Positions 1-8,579 of a DNA stretch of 34,558 bases are shown in pieces. Source of the DNA: Vulcanisaeta sp. UBA163 (GTDB lineage: Archaea > Thermoproteota > Thermoprotei > Thermoproteales > Thermocladiaceae); NCBI GenBank assembly GCA_002496475.1, contig DAJV01000108.1:1-34558 (forward strand), given 5' to 3'. A program made the translations under genes and the position numbers. Under the pieces are notes generated by a model. The model made no database searches. It was not told the origin of the DNA and worked only from the letters and a program-made list of their open reading frames with translations. Numbering within the stretch: the stretch's first letter is position 1; every line of letters begins with the position of its first letter.

Positions 1-1
1 T

Positions 2-469
2 GCGAGCCTAGGTATCGTCTATGCAATATCCAATGCCACGCTTGCCCTGGGCACATTAATGGCACCCACAATATCTAGGCTAATACGTAGTAGGGTGATT
101 TCCGTGGTAATGCTTGAGGGTTTAGCCACGGGTGTCCTGGTAGTGATGCCATTAATATACAACCTACCACTACTGCTGGCTCTTTTCATAGTTAGGAACA
201 CGCTCATGAACATGGCGAACCCATTACTGACCTCACTCATTAATGAGTTGGTACCAAGGGAAGAACGTGGCAGGGCATTTGGCATTTGGAATATGATATC
301 CTCAATACCTCGCGCCGTTGGCCCGGGCATTGGTGGTTACTTAATGGATGTTGGTTACTTGGACATGCCTCTATACATCACGTCGATTCTCTATGCCGTC
401 GCCGTGGTTCTCTTTTATACATTGCTTAGGGGCGTTGAGGGCAGGGTTAGGGTGATCCACGGTACTTAG
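2..469 (+). CDS. MFS transporter, C-terminal part (truncated by window edge)
   Basis: The frame is open from the first bases of the window, so the gene begins upstream and only about 155 C-terminal residues are seen. The sequence alternates hydrophobic helices with short charged loops. The loop LVPREERGRAFG followed by a helix rich in Gly and Pro (AVGPGIGGYLMD) matches the cytoplasmic loop and following helix in the C-terminal half of major facilitator superfamily transporters. Substrate cannot be told. It ends 67 bases before the Nramp gene, which has its own TATA box, so the two are probably separate transcripts. Family assignment is good; function is unknown. Confidence 0.8.
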   Translation, partial: ASLGIVYAISNATLALGTLMAPTISRLIRSRVISVVMLEGLATGVLVVMPLIYNLPLLLALFIVRNTLMNMANPLLTSLINELVPREERGRAFGIWNMISSIPRAVGPGIGGYLMDVGYLDMPLYITSILYAVAVVLFYTLLRGVEGRVRVIHGT

Positions 470-491
470 TATGACCTTTACTTTTCTAGTT

Positions 492-530
492 GTCACAGAA
501 AAAATATTATTAAATTAGGTATTCTGTGAC
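492..530. promoter_or_regulatory. Inverted repeat flanking the Nramp gene TATA box
   Basis: A perfect 9-bp inverted repeat, GTCACAGAA (492-500) and TTCTGTGAC (522-530), with a 21-nt AT-rich spacer that holds the TATA box (about 503-515). Half-site centres are 30 bp apart, about three helical turns, so both lie on the same face of the DNA. The expected leaderless transcription start is at the GTG at 537. The position suits an operator, perhaps for the DtxR-like regulator encoded at 1851. Binding is inference. Confidence 0.55.
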
Positions 531-536
531 TCTATC

Positions 537-1790
537 GTGAATTTTCAAGAAAGAGTATCAAGGAGTGTTAAGGGAGTTAGTGACTCACTTAAGGTATTGC
601 TTGGGCCTGGTTGGCTAACCATGCTCGCGGATGTGGATGCGCCGAGTATACTCACGGCAATGCAGAGCGGCTATTACGTAAGTCTTGCTATGATTCCATG
701 GCTCATTATCCTGACAATACCCCTGTACTTCATTCAGGAACTGACTATAAGAGCTGCACTGGGTAGTGGTAAGGGCATGGGGACGCTGCTCAAGGAGGTT
801 TATGGAAGGAGGGTGGCGGCAATATCATTGATTTTCATGCTCATTATAGATGGGGCTGCCTACGTTGGTGAATACGCGGCAATATCAGCAATAGGGCTTC
901 TCTTTGGAATACCTGTATTTGTTTCCGTGTTGCTCGTCTTAGTATTCCACACAATAATCATCCTATTTGGTGGTTCATATAAAAGAATTGAAAACATACT
1001 ATTGCTAATATCAGCATTCATACTGGTCTATATAATTGCCTTTGCCATAATACCTATAAGCCCGCAGGCCTTAGATTATGCATTCACATCAATGTTCACA
1101 CCAGGTTCCTACATTAACTCAATGTACATTACACTACTTGCAGCTAATATTGGAGCCGTAATAATGCCTTGGATGCTTTACTACCAGCAATCGGCTATTG
1201 TTGATAAAGGACTAAGGAGAGAGCACTATACTCATGAGAGATTCGAGACAGCCATGGGTGCTGCAATAAGTGAGACGCTAATGATTGGCAGTTTACTGGT
1301 TGGTTATTGGCTTAAGGTTAAGGGTGGCGCCGTCGATGGCTTCCAATCAGCGCTTCTTTCAATTAGTAGGGTCATTAGCCCGTACTGGTTCGTAGTAGCC
1401 GCCATAGGCATGATAGCCGCCGCGTTACTGGCAATATTCATAATCAGCCTTGGCTTTGCCTATGGACTTGGTGAATACTTCGGGTGGGCAACTGGACTTA
1501 GCAGGAGAATGTGCGAGGCAAGGGGCTTTTACTTATTTTATGTCGTTGAGATCGTGCCTGCCGCCCTAATAATACTGTTCATGAAGGACCTAGTTAACCT
1601 AATACTGGGTATAATGGTGTTTAATGCAGTAGTCCTTGCCTTACCTACGTATTTACTAATAAACATAGTGTCCAGAGGGGAAGTTGTTGGTGACTACGTA
1701 ATAGGTAAGACAAGGACCATTGCTCTCTATATAATGACGACATTGCTAATAGTCTCCGGTATTTACGCCGCCGTAATCTCAATCTTATGA
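537..1790 (+). CDS. Nramp-family divalent metal cation transporter
   Basis: A 417-residue polytopic membrane protein with about 11 hydrophobic helices. The N-terminal helix GPGWLTMLADVDAPSILTA aligns with the Nramp helix-1 signature; the usual DPGN reads DAPS, keeping the metal-binding Asp. The later GAVIMPWMLYYQQ aligns with the helix-6 signature; the ligand Met is kept but the usual MPH reads MPW. This places it in a divergent Nramp clade rather than with classical Mn/Fe transporters, so the metal is uncertain. The GTG start sits at the expected distance from the TATA box, implying a leaderless mRNA. A DtxR-like regulator follows 60 bases downstream, which supports a metal-uptake role. Function is inferred from family and neighbourhood. 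Confidence 0.85.
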   Translation: MNFQERVSRSVKGVSDSLKVLLGPGWLTMLADVDAPSILTAMQSGYYVSLAMIPWLIILTIPLYFIQELTIRAALGSGKGMGTLLKEVYGRRVAAISLIFMLIIDGAAYVGEYAAISAIGLLFGIPVFVSVLLVLVFHTIIILFGGSYKRIENILLLISAFILVYIIAFAIIPISPQALDYAFTSMFTPGSYINSMYITLLAANIGAVIMPWMLYYQQSAIVDKGLRREHYTHERFETAMGAAISETLMIGSLLVGYWLKVKGGAVDGFQSALLSISRVISPYWFVVAAIGMIAAALLAIFIISLGFAYGLGEYFGWATGLSRRMCEARGFYLFYVVEIVPAALIILFMKDLVNLILGIMVFNAVVLALPTYLLINIVSRGEVVGDYVIGKTRTIALYIMTTLLIVSGIYAAVISIL

Positions 1791-1850
1791 CGGTATCTAG
1801 AGAATAAGGTTTAATTAGATCTTTACTAGGTGTAGTAATAGGGACTCAGT

Positions 1851-2255
1851 GTGAGAATATCCAGTAGGGAATTTCTTTATCTGCTGGTGATTAAGGGGAT
1901 TAATGACAAAGGCTCTGGGGCAACAATATTCGGTATCGCCAAGGCCCTCGGCATATCCTCAGCGAGTGCCTATGAGGAAATTAATCACCTAATTAAAAAG
2001 GGACTTGTGGAGAAAAGAAATGGCGACATTTATATAACTGAGGAGGGAATTAGAGGGATTAATTCGTTGATTAGGGCCCATAGGGTTGTTGAAACATTAC
2101 TCGTAAAGGCAGGTATTGAACCTGATAAGGCCTGTGAATTAGCTAAAATGTTTGATTACGCCCTGCCAGAGGAAGTTGTGGATAAGCTCTATGAATACCT
2201 TGGGAAACCAAGCAAGTGCCCACATGGTAGGGAAATACCGGGTTCTAATTCCTAA
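1851..2255 (+). CDS. DtxR/MntR-like metal-dependent transcriptional regulator
   Basis: A 134-residue cytoplasmic protein. Residues 1-65 form a winged helix (IAKALGISSASAYEEINHL as the recognition region). Residues 70-110 look like the DtxR dimerisation helices (RAHRVVETLLVKAGI), and the tail KPSKCPHGREIP is the Cys-Pro-His-Gly loop typical of DtxR and MntR. The SH3-like domain is absent, as in MntR. In an ungapped alignment the usual Cys/Glu/Glu-His ligands before the dimer interface read K-M-F-D-Y, so metal sensing may be altered. It follows the Nramp gene. A short inverted repeat TTACT/AGTAA (1823-1838) lies between its TATA box (about 1813) and the GTG start. Likely regulator of the Nramp gene and perhaps itself (inference). 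Confidence 0.8.
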   Translation: MRISSREFLYLLVIKGINDKGSGATIFGIAKALGISSASAYEEINHLIKKGLVEKRNGDIYITEEGIRGINSLIRAHRVVETLLVKAGIEPDKACELAKMFDYALPEEVVDKLYEYLGKPSKCPHGREIPGSNS

Positions 2256-2304
2256 CAATATATATGTGATAATACTTAATAAGGAGTCTATTGTGCAGCG
2301 TTTA

Positions 2305-3210
2305 ATGAAGCATGTATGGATTAATGGTAAGTTGGTCCCTGAAAACGAGGCCATGATACCAATACTAACGCATGCCTTGCATTACGGTACATCGATATTC
2401 GAGGGCATAAGAGCCTATTGGAGCCCTGAGAACAATAACCTATTTATTTTTAGGGCTAGGGATCATTACGTAAGGTTCCATAACTCATCCAAGATAATGG
2501 GCATTAAGGTTAATTACAGTATTGATGAGTTAATTGATGCCACGGTGAATTTGTTGAGGGCTAATGAGGTTCGCGGGGACGTTTACATAAGGCCAATAGC
2601 CTTTGTTTCAGCGAGTACTGTGAACCTGGATATTAGAAACCTTGATGTAACCACTGCAATAATAACGGTTCCTTTCGGGCACTACCTAGAGCCCAAGGGC
2701 GTTAGAGCCAAGGTGGTTAGTTGGCTGAGGGTTCATAATTCCATGTTCCCAATGAAGGCTAAGGTTGGTGGTATTTACGTGAATTCCGTGATTGCATTAA
2801 TGGATGCTAAGGCATCGGGATTTGATGAAGCAATCCTACTTAATCGTGATGGTTATGTTGCTGAGGGCAGTGGTGAAAACATTTTCATGGTTAAGGACGG
2901 CGTATTATACACGCCGCCAACTTACGATTCAATACTTGAGGGAATAACAAGGGATTCCGTGATTAGCATAGCGAGGGATCTGGGATTAACTGTAATTGAG
3001 AAAAGAATAACAAGGGAGGAGCTTTACACGGCTGATGAAGTGTTCTTCACAGGAACCGCTGCCGAGGTTACGCCAGTAATAAACATTGACGGTAAGGCCA
3101 TTGGTAACGGAGAACCAGGCCCAATAACCCTCAAGGTGAGGGGTTATTACATGGACATAACTCACGGTAAGGTCAGCAAGTACAGGAACTGGCTCACACC
3201 AATTTACTAG
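2305..3210 (+). CDS. ilvE: Branched-chain amino acid aminotransferase
   Basis: PLP fold-type IV transaminase of 301 residues, a normal length for IlvE. It catalyses the last step of Leu, Ile and Val synthesis with glutamate as amino donor. Visible motifs: the N-terminal VWINGKLVP and THALHYGTSIFEGIRAY, the PLP Lys in KAKVGGIYVNS (about K153), the EGSGENIF loop, and FFTGTAAEVTPV near the end. The ATG at 2305 matches the usual family start; a GTG at 2293 preceded by AAGGAG is an alternative. Upstream TATA-like sequence at 2257-2264 lies just after the DtxR-like gene, so it probably has its own promoter. Confidence 0.92.
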   Translation: MKHVWINGKLVPENEAMIPILTHALHYGTSIFEGIRAYWSPENNNLFIFRARDHYVRFHNSSKIMGIKVNYSIDELIDATVNLLRANEVRGDVYIRPIAFVSASTVNLDIRNLDVTTAIITVPFGHYLEPKGVRAKVVSWLRVHNSMFPMKAKVGGIYVNSVIALMDAKASGFDEAILLNRDGYVAEGSGENIFMVKDGVLYTPPTYDSILEGITRDSVISIARDLGLTVIEKRITREELYTADEVFFTGTAAEVTPVINIDGKAIGNGEPGPITLKVRGYYMDITHGKVSKYRNWLTPIY

Positions 3211-3262
3211 TGACTTATTAAATTAAAAGATTTTTAAGCAATAGGCTTTTCCGTTGTTTATA

Positions 3263-4465
3263 ATGCGTGCCAATCAGGAAATTACCTATTACGCAATCAC
3301 AATATTCCTAATAACCTTCGCCACCCGAGCAACAAATAACATGATCGGGACCACGGCACCTCTCCTAGCCAGATACGACCTATTATTCCCCAATTACCTA
3401 GTTGGCTTCTTGGCATCATTGGTTACCACCGTGAACCTCGTCTCCATTTTATTCATAAACGCAAGATTACCTGGAGCAACAAGGAGACTACTATTCACTA
3501 TCTCAAGTGCATTAATAATAGCCCTACTACCCATGTACTTCCTGGCCAATTCACTTAGTATCTGGTTAGTATCAATACTAACTGGGTTCGCATACGGCCT
3601 AATAATGCCCAACATAATGACATCGGCAAGTATTGTTGGTGATCAATTCACCGCAGAGAGACTACTGGTACTTTATACCCTGGCCCTAAGTACGAGCTTG
3701 GTTGTGGGTCCATTATTCGAGACATACCTACTGACCCGCTTGGGTTATAGGTACGTATTCCTACTATTCATACCGCTGGCAATACTCTCCTTCGCCCTAT
3801 CATTTAAGATACGATTTCCACCAGACCCCAAGGAGACCCAAAGAAGAATTGACGCAAGGAAAGTACTTAGGAATAGGGGCTTAATCTCGGCCATGCTTGC
3901 GAATTCCACGTATAGTATACCATTTATTGCCTTTACGGCATTTATAGCCATTTATGCACAGAGTATTTACCACGTTAGTAGGTACTTGGCATATTTCTCA
4001 TTCGTACCGTTCTTCCTTACCTCGTTTCTTACTAGGCTTTACCTAACCATTAAGGTCCCAAGGGGGTTATTTACACCAATGTTAATTTCCATTGTACTAA
4101 CCATAATCGGCATTACGCTACTTTACCTATCGCCAAACTATACTGTATTTATAGCTTCAATGATAATACTCGGCATACCACACGGCTCTGTATACCCACT
4201 TTCAACCCTAATGATTAGTAGAGGGACAGGTATTGAGGAGAGGAATGCCGCTAATTCATACTTCTCGGCATTCCAGGGCATCCTGGGTATAGTGGTACCA
4301 GCACTATTTGGTGTTTCTGCAGACCTTATTGGCATTAGATTGTCAATGATGATGCTTTTAATACCAGTACTCGCCGTGGCTATCGTGTTCACTAGGTTTT
4401 ATTTAAGTTCAGGCCTTGAGCAATTTAGACCTGGAATATTCTTCTCTCGCTTAGGAGGCTCTTGA
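3263..4465 (+). CDS. MFS transporter
   Basis: A 400-residue protein with about 12 hydrophobic helices and a charged central loop (FPPDPKETQRRIDARKVLRNRG, about residues 185-206) that separates two six-helix halves, as in the major facilitator superfamily. The final loop GTGIEERNAANSYFSAFQG is also typical. The substrate is not recognisable. The TATA-like TTTTTAAG at 3230-3237 lies about 29 bases before the ATG at 3263; a TTG three codons upstream is less likely. The 3' end overlaps the convergent PGI/PMI gene by 41 bases. Confidence 0.85.
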   Translation: MRANQEITYYAITIFLITFATRATNNMIGTTAPLLARYDLLFPNYLVGFLASLVTTVNLVSILFINARLPGATRRLLFTISSALIIALLPMYFLANSLSIWLVSILTGFAYGLIMPNIMTSASIVGDQFTAERLLVLYTLALSTSLVVGPLFETYLLTRLGYRYVFLLFIPLAILSFALSFKIRFPPDPKETQRRIDARKVLRNRGLISAMLANSTYSIPFIAFTAFIAIYAQSIYHVSRYLAYFSFVPFFLTSFLTRLYLTIKVPRGLFTPMLISIVLTIIGITLLYLSPNYTVFIASMIILGIPHGSVYPLSTLMISRGTGIEERNAANSYFSAFQGILGIVVPALFGVSADLIGIRLSMMMLLIPVLAVAIVFTRFYLSSGLEQFRPGIFFSRLGGS

Positions 4466-5441
4466 GCCTATCAATGGGTTCCGTAGATACTGGCTCAACA
4501 CCCAGTAACCCGGCTAATGCAAGCGTTACTATCCCCAGGTAGGTTATACCGTACATCTCTGCCTCAAGTGGTGTCTTGCCCTCAAGCTTAATGATTATCG
4601 GCTTTGCCCTAAATGATGATATTACGTCAATAAGGACCTCCTCATACAAGCCCTCGTAGTCATTTGGCCCCATGATTACCATATGCCTTAAACCACCTTG
4701 TTTCGTTATTACCGCTGCTATGTCATTGTGAGCACCCTCAGGTACCACGGAAACCACCGAGTAGTACTTAGCATTCTCATTAAGATCATTCTTGAATCTA
4801 ATACCAACACCACGCCTACTCTCCGTAACCCAAACCACGGGTACTGAATTTAGTAATTGATTGGCTAACTCGGTTGCGTCATCAACATGCCCCAGGGCAC
4901 GCTCTATACCGGAAATACCGCTCTCCAATTCACTAGTCACCGATGCAACGCTAAACCTCTCCAATATAACCAGTGTTGGGTATAGTAATGCAGGTAATCC
5001 ATACCTAGGCGCCGACGCCTTTGGAACCAAAATAACAGGCACACCTCTATTGCCGAGCAATGTACTTAACTTACCACCCGTAGTAATACCAACCACTGGG
5101 TACCCCTTGGTTAGGGCTTCATTGGCGCTCATTATGGTCTCAGCCGTATTACCCGAGTAACTTATGGCGATCACTAACGGCTTCGATAACCTCCTTGGTA
5201 ACCTCATATTCTTGCTCACAATTATGGGCACCCTGCAATCCCAAAACCAGCACAGATCATTAACTATATCACCAACAACACCACTACCACCCATCCCAGT
5301 AATAACCACTGAGTCTATCTCCTCACTGTAATCAATAATCCTACCGTTAATATTTAGCTTAATGCTCCTTAAGTCCATGGGTACATTGAGTATTGACTCC
5401 CTCGCCAGTGAGGGCCACCTTGGGTAGTCAATTATGTTCAT
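4425..5441 (-). CDS. Bifunctional phosphoglucose/phosphomannose isomerase
   Basis: Interconverts glucose-6-phosphate or mannose-6-phosphate with fructose-6-phosphate; the archaeal type first described in Pyrobaculum aerophilum. A 338-residue protein made of two SIS domains: GMGGSGVVGDI (49-59) and SYSGNTAETI (94-103) bind the sugar phosphate. Candidate catalytic residues are E222 (NENAK) and H238 (EGAHND), 16 residues apart as in the Pyrobaculum enzyme (E203/H219), with R146 (APRYGLP) and K327 near the C terminus. It is slightly longer than the Pyrobaculum protein. It runs convergent to the MFS gene and overlaps its end. Role: glycolysis/gluconeogenesis and sugar nucleotide supply in the cytoplasm. 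Confidence 0.92.
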   Translation of the reverse strand: MNIIDYPRWPSLARESILNVPMDLRSIKLNINGRIIDYSEEIDSVVITGMGGSGVVGDIVNDLCWFWDCRVPIIVSKNMRLPRRLSKPLVIAISYSGNTAETIMSANEALTKGYPVVGITTGGKLSTLLGNRGVPVILVPKASAPRYGLPALLYPTLVILERFSVASVTSELESGISGIERALGHVDDATELANQLLNSVPVVWVTESRRGVGIRFKNDLNENAKYYSVVSVVPEGAHNDIAAVITKQGGLRHMVIMGPNDYEGLYEEVLIDVISSFRAKPIIIKLEGKTPLEAEMYGITYLGIVTLALAGLLGVEPVSTEPIDRLKSLLSERRIFQV

Positions 5442-5710
5442 ACTAACTCCGTATGGTCAAAAACCCTGTAAGTTTTAAGTATTGTGTAATTACAAAAACA
5501 ATCTTCATGAGTAATTCATAATTTTCCTAACCTCAAGTCTTAGCTCACTATTTTTAAGTGTTCGTGCACATTACTTAGTGCATCGTTACGTATCTTAGGC
5601 ATTAAGGGAATTAAATCACGTTCACGCCGCGCGGTACCGTACATGTGAAGCTCATGAATAATACCTACCCATGGAGTTTAAAACCCTTTATTGCATATCC
5701 ACTACTAATA

Positions 5711-8383
5711 ATGACTCGTTTTAAGGTCGTTATCAACAGCAACGTTGAGATTAGGAGAGAGTGGGACTGGAGTAAGATACTCATGGTTAAGGAAAGGCTG
5801 AAGGAACTGGGTTTTAGGTGGAATGGTGAGTATTGGATTGGTAAGGTTTACTCTGTTTCCTTAATCAAGGAATTGAAGGCTCTCCTTGAACTTACTAATG
5901 ACGAGGTTGAGAAACTAATGAAGACAATTACCATTAATGCATCAGGCGGTGTTATTGGTGTTGAGAACCTCGAGGGCCTTGAACCAATATCCAGTGATTG
6001 CGTATTGAGGGAGGAAGGAGGTTTATTCATTGTTTCGTTATCATGCTTAATTAGGGAATTCGTGAGGAACAACAGGAGTTACATAGGTGTTGTCTCCTCA
6101 TATGAGGAATACATTGATAAAGCTGTGGAGAACATCAGGAGGCTTCTTGCCGGTAAGGCCGTGGTTGGTGACCTGGAGCTCTCCCTGAAGAGGGCGCGGG
6201 AATTCGCCCTAGCCAACAACAAACTGAGGGATTTATTCACCAGGAGGATTGAATGGTGGACCGTCAGGCTTGGCCTTGAGAAAGCAGAATTACATTTTCT
6301 ATCTAAGGAATTATATGATAAACTAAGGAATCTAACAGTCCCTTACTACGTTGCTGATAGGGAGGGTAATTTAAATAAGCACGATCTTAGACTCATACGT
6401 AAAGACGATATAGTGAGAAGTGAGAATAAAGTACTTATCAGGTTTCCAGTATTCATCAGGGACACTATCAAGGAATTATTGGTAAAGGGCGGTTATAGGG
6501 TTATTGATGAGTCGTGGAGTCCAAGGCAAATACAGGTTCCTAAGGATGAAATAAAGCTCCTACCCTTCCAGGAAAAAGCCCTTGACTCCTGGTTAAAGGC
6601 TGGTAAGAGGGGTACAATAGTTGTACCAACCGGTGGTGGCAAGACCTTCATAGCCCTCAAGGCCCTAGCCACGGTAAAGGCGCCGACCATAATACTCGTA
6701 ATTACTGAGGAACTGATGAACCAGTGGTATGAGAGAATAACGAGACACCTAGGAATCAGGACTGGTAGGTTGGGCGGTGGTTTTAATGATGTTAGGGAGG
6801 TCACCGTGGCGATTTATAACTCGGCCGTTAACAGGATAGCGGAAATAAACGACAAGTTTGACTTAGCGATATTCGATGAGTGCCTGCCCTATGACTCACT
6901 GGTTACTACAGATAGGGGATTAATACCCATAGGGGAAGTTGTGGAAAAGAGACTACCTGTTAGGGTCCTTACACATGAGGGACGTTTCATGCGCATAACC
7001 AACTACTTCAAAATACCACTCATCAAAAGATTAGTGAAAGTTACGCATGAGAAGGGAGAGTTGGTGGTGACGGAGGACCATTTAATCCTTACGCAAGATG
7101 GGTGGAAACCTGCAATAGCCCTAAGGAATGGGGACGTACTATATTTCCATGACGCACAGGTGCAGGGCTCACGGGAAGAAACCTCAAGCGCTATAAGCCC
7201 TGGAAGATCATTATTCAATTGCCCACAATACAGGACTATGGAGACGAAGATCGTTGAAACAACGCCTACTTCACAGGGAAGGGAGAGCCCAGTGAATAAG
7301 GGAGGCAGAGGAATTGATATTATTACTAGAATTAACGGAGAGGTGGAGAAGGATTGTTCTGAGGATTGTGTTTGGGAATTGTTACCTGTTAATCCCACCC
7401 TTAAGGGCGAAGGACGTGCGGCCGGCTGTGATGCATTCTTTGCCCCTGTGCGAATACTTAATGTGGAAACACTCACCAATACCTTTAGAGATATTTCCAA
7501 GGAGGGAGAATTTGTCTATGATATTGAGGTAGAGGAGGACCATAGTTTCGTAGTTGATGGAGTAGTGGTGCATAATTGTCACCACGTTCCTGCCGATACC
7601 TTTAAGGAGGTTGCGTTTAAGCTTAGGGCGCCCTTTAGGTTGGCTTTGTCTGCTACGCCGGAGAGGAGTGATAATAATGAGCACTTGATTTACCTGAGCG
7701 CTGGTGATGTTGTTTATCAGGCTGATTATAGGGATATGGTTGAGGCTAAGTTGGTTGTTCCCGTTAGACATTTTAGGATTTACGTTGATTTAACGGCTGA
7801 GGAGAGGAGGAGTTATGAGAGGACTGGTGATAATGCCATTGTCTTGAGGAATATAGCCAGTATGGCTAGCGCCAAGATTGATATTGCTAGGGAGATCGTG
7901 AAGGCGGAGGCAGGTATTGGAAGTAAGATTATTGTCTTTACGCAATTCATTAAGCAAGCTGAGGAGGTATATAAGGTTCTTAAGGATGAGTTGGGTTCCA
8001 TTGTTACGTTAATAACATCTAAGACTGGTGATAGGGATTCAATATTTAGGGCATTTGCCAGGGGTACCTATAGGGTCATTGTCACGACCACTGTGCTTGA
8101 TGAGGGCGTAGATGTGCCTGACGCTGATGTTGCTGTAATACTATCTGGAACCGGGTCCCAAAGGCAAATGATACAGAGGGTTGGTCGTGTGGTTAGGGCT
8201 AGCAACGGCAAGGTTGAGGCAAGGGTCTACGAGATAGTGACCAGGAACACAATCGAGGAAGCGCTTAGTGAGGGAAGGCATGTAAAGGGAGAAGTTCTCG
8301 AGATTGAGTGCAAGAGGTATTTGGCCAATGAGATTAAGCGTTTGATAAACCATGTAATTGGCAGTACACAACTCTTCCATTAA
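5711..8383 (+). CDS. XPB/Rad25-like SF2 DNA helicase with an in-frame mini-intein
   Basis: Superfamily 2 helicase of the archaeal XPB type, probably acting in DNA repair or promoter opening. Counting from the ATG at 5711 (890 residues), 1-280 is a variable N-terminal domain, PTGGGKT (306-312) is Walker A, FDE plus CHH is the split Walker B, LALSATPERS is motif III, and QRVGRVVR (822-829) is motif VI. A 232-residue intein (391-622) interrupts Walker B; spliced product about 658 residues with DECHH. The ATG at 5711 follows TTTAAAA (5677-5683) at leaderless spacing. A GTG at 5645 would add 22 poorly distinctive residues and also has an AT-rich box upstream, so the start is not settled. No Bax1-like nuclease gene is adjacent. 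Confidence 0.9.
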   Translation: MTRFKVVINSNVEIRREWDWSKILMVKERLKELGFRWNGEYWIGKVYSVSLIKELKALLELTNDEVEKLMKTITINASGGVIGVENLEGLEPISSDCVLREEGGLFIVSLSCLIREFVRNNRSYIGVVSSYEEYIDKAVENIRRLLAGKAVVGDLELSLKRAREFALANNKLRDLFTRRIEWWTVRLGLEKAELHFLSKELYDKLRNLTVPYYVADREGNLNKHDLRLIRKDDIVRSENKVLIRFPVFIRDTIKELLVKGGYRVIDESWSPRQIQVPKDEIKLLPFQEKALDSWLKAGKRGTIVVPTGGGKTFIALKALATVKAPTIILVITEELMNQWYERITRHLGIRTGRLGGGFNDVREVTVAIYNSAVNRIAEINDKFDLAIFDECLPYDSLVTTDRGLIPIGEVVEKRLPVRVLTHEGRFMRITNYFKIPLIKRLVKVTHEKGELVVTEDHLILTQDGWKPAIALRNGDVLYFHDAQVQGSREETSSAISPGRSLFNCPQYRTMETKIVETTPTSQGRESPVNKGGRGIDIITRINGEVEKDCSEDCVWELLPVNPTLKGEGRAAGCDAFFAPVRILNVETLTNTFRDISKEGEFVYDIEVEEDHSFVVDGVVVHNCHHVPADTFKEVAFKLRAPFRLALSATPERSDNNEHLIYLSAGDVVYQADYRDMVEAKLVVPVRHFRIYVDLTAEERRSYERTGDNAIVLRNIASMASAKIDIAREIVKAEAGIGSKIIVFTQFIKQAEEVYKVLKDELGSIVTLITSKTGDRDSIFRAFARGTYRVIVTTTVLDEGVDVPDADVAVILSGTGSQRQMIQRVGRVVRASNGKVEARVYEIVTRNTIEEALSEGRHVKGEVLEIECKRYLANEIKRLINHVIGSTQLFH
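6881..7576 (+). other. Mini-intein in the helicase Walker B (DE/CHH) site
   Basis: A 232-residue in-frame protein-splicing element. Block A begins CLPYDSLVTTDRGLIPIGEV with the Cys1 nucleophile. Block B is LVVTEDHLILTQDGW, with the Thr-x-x-His at T454/H457. Block F is VYDIEVEEDHSFVV, and block G ends VVVHN with penultimate His621 and Asn622; the +1 residue is Cys623 of the host. Removing it restores FDE-CHH, a continuous helicase motif II. The region between blocks B and F is only about 100 residues and shows no LAGLIDADG or HNH motif, so the homing endonuclease is absent. All residues needed for splicing are present, so it is probably active. Confidence 0.93.
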
Positions 8384-8388
8384 TGTGG

Positions 8389-8403
8389 GTTGGAAAATCC
8401 AAC
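8389..8403 (+). terminator. Hairpin after the helicase gene
   Basis: Perfect 6-bp stem GTTGGA/TCCAAC with an AAA loop, starting 5 bases after the helicase stop codon. No strong T-run follows, so a terminator role is only suggested by position. Confidence 0.35.
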
Positions 8404-8579
8404 TCGGTATTAACGTTATGGTACCAATGCCCTTCACATGAATATTAATACGCATTGCTGGAGTTAAATAATGAGGTATACCGTACCTATTTTATTTCAA
8501 TTTCGTCTCTATGCCCATCCTATGCTTGATCACGTGATGTGCCATGGTGGACTGAAACAAACGGTGTTATTCTCCTTGG

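Noticed and set aside
7140..7450. Homing endonuclease within the intein
   Set aside because: The insert is about 100 residues and lacks LAGLIDADG, HNH or GIY-YIG motifs.
7003..7771. Minus-strand frames of 129 and 165 codons in the intein region
   Set aside because: They are antisense to the intein and helicase, whose motifs are clear; no promoter or motif supports them.
8535..8560. C/D-like GTGATGT followed by CTGA
   Set aside because: Only one imperfect C box and one D box; no C'/D' pair and no promoter placed for it.
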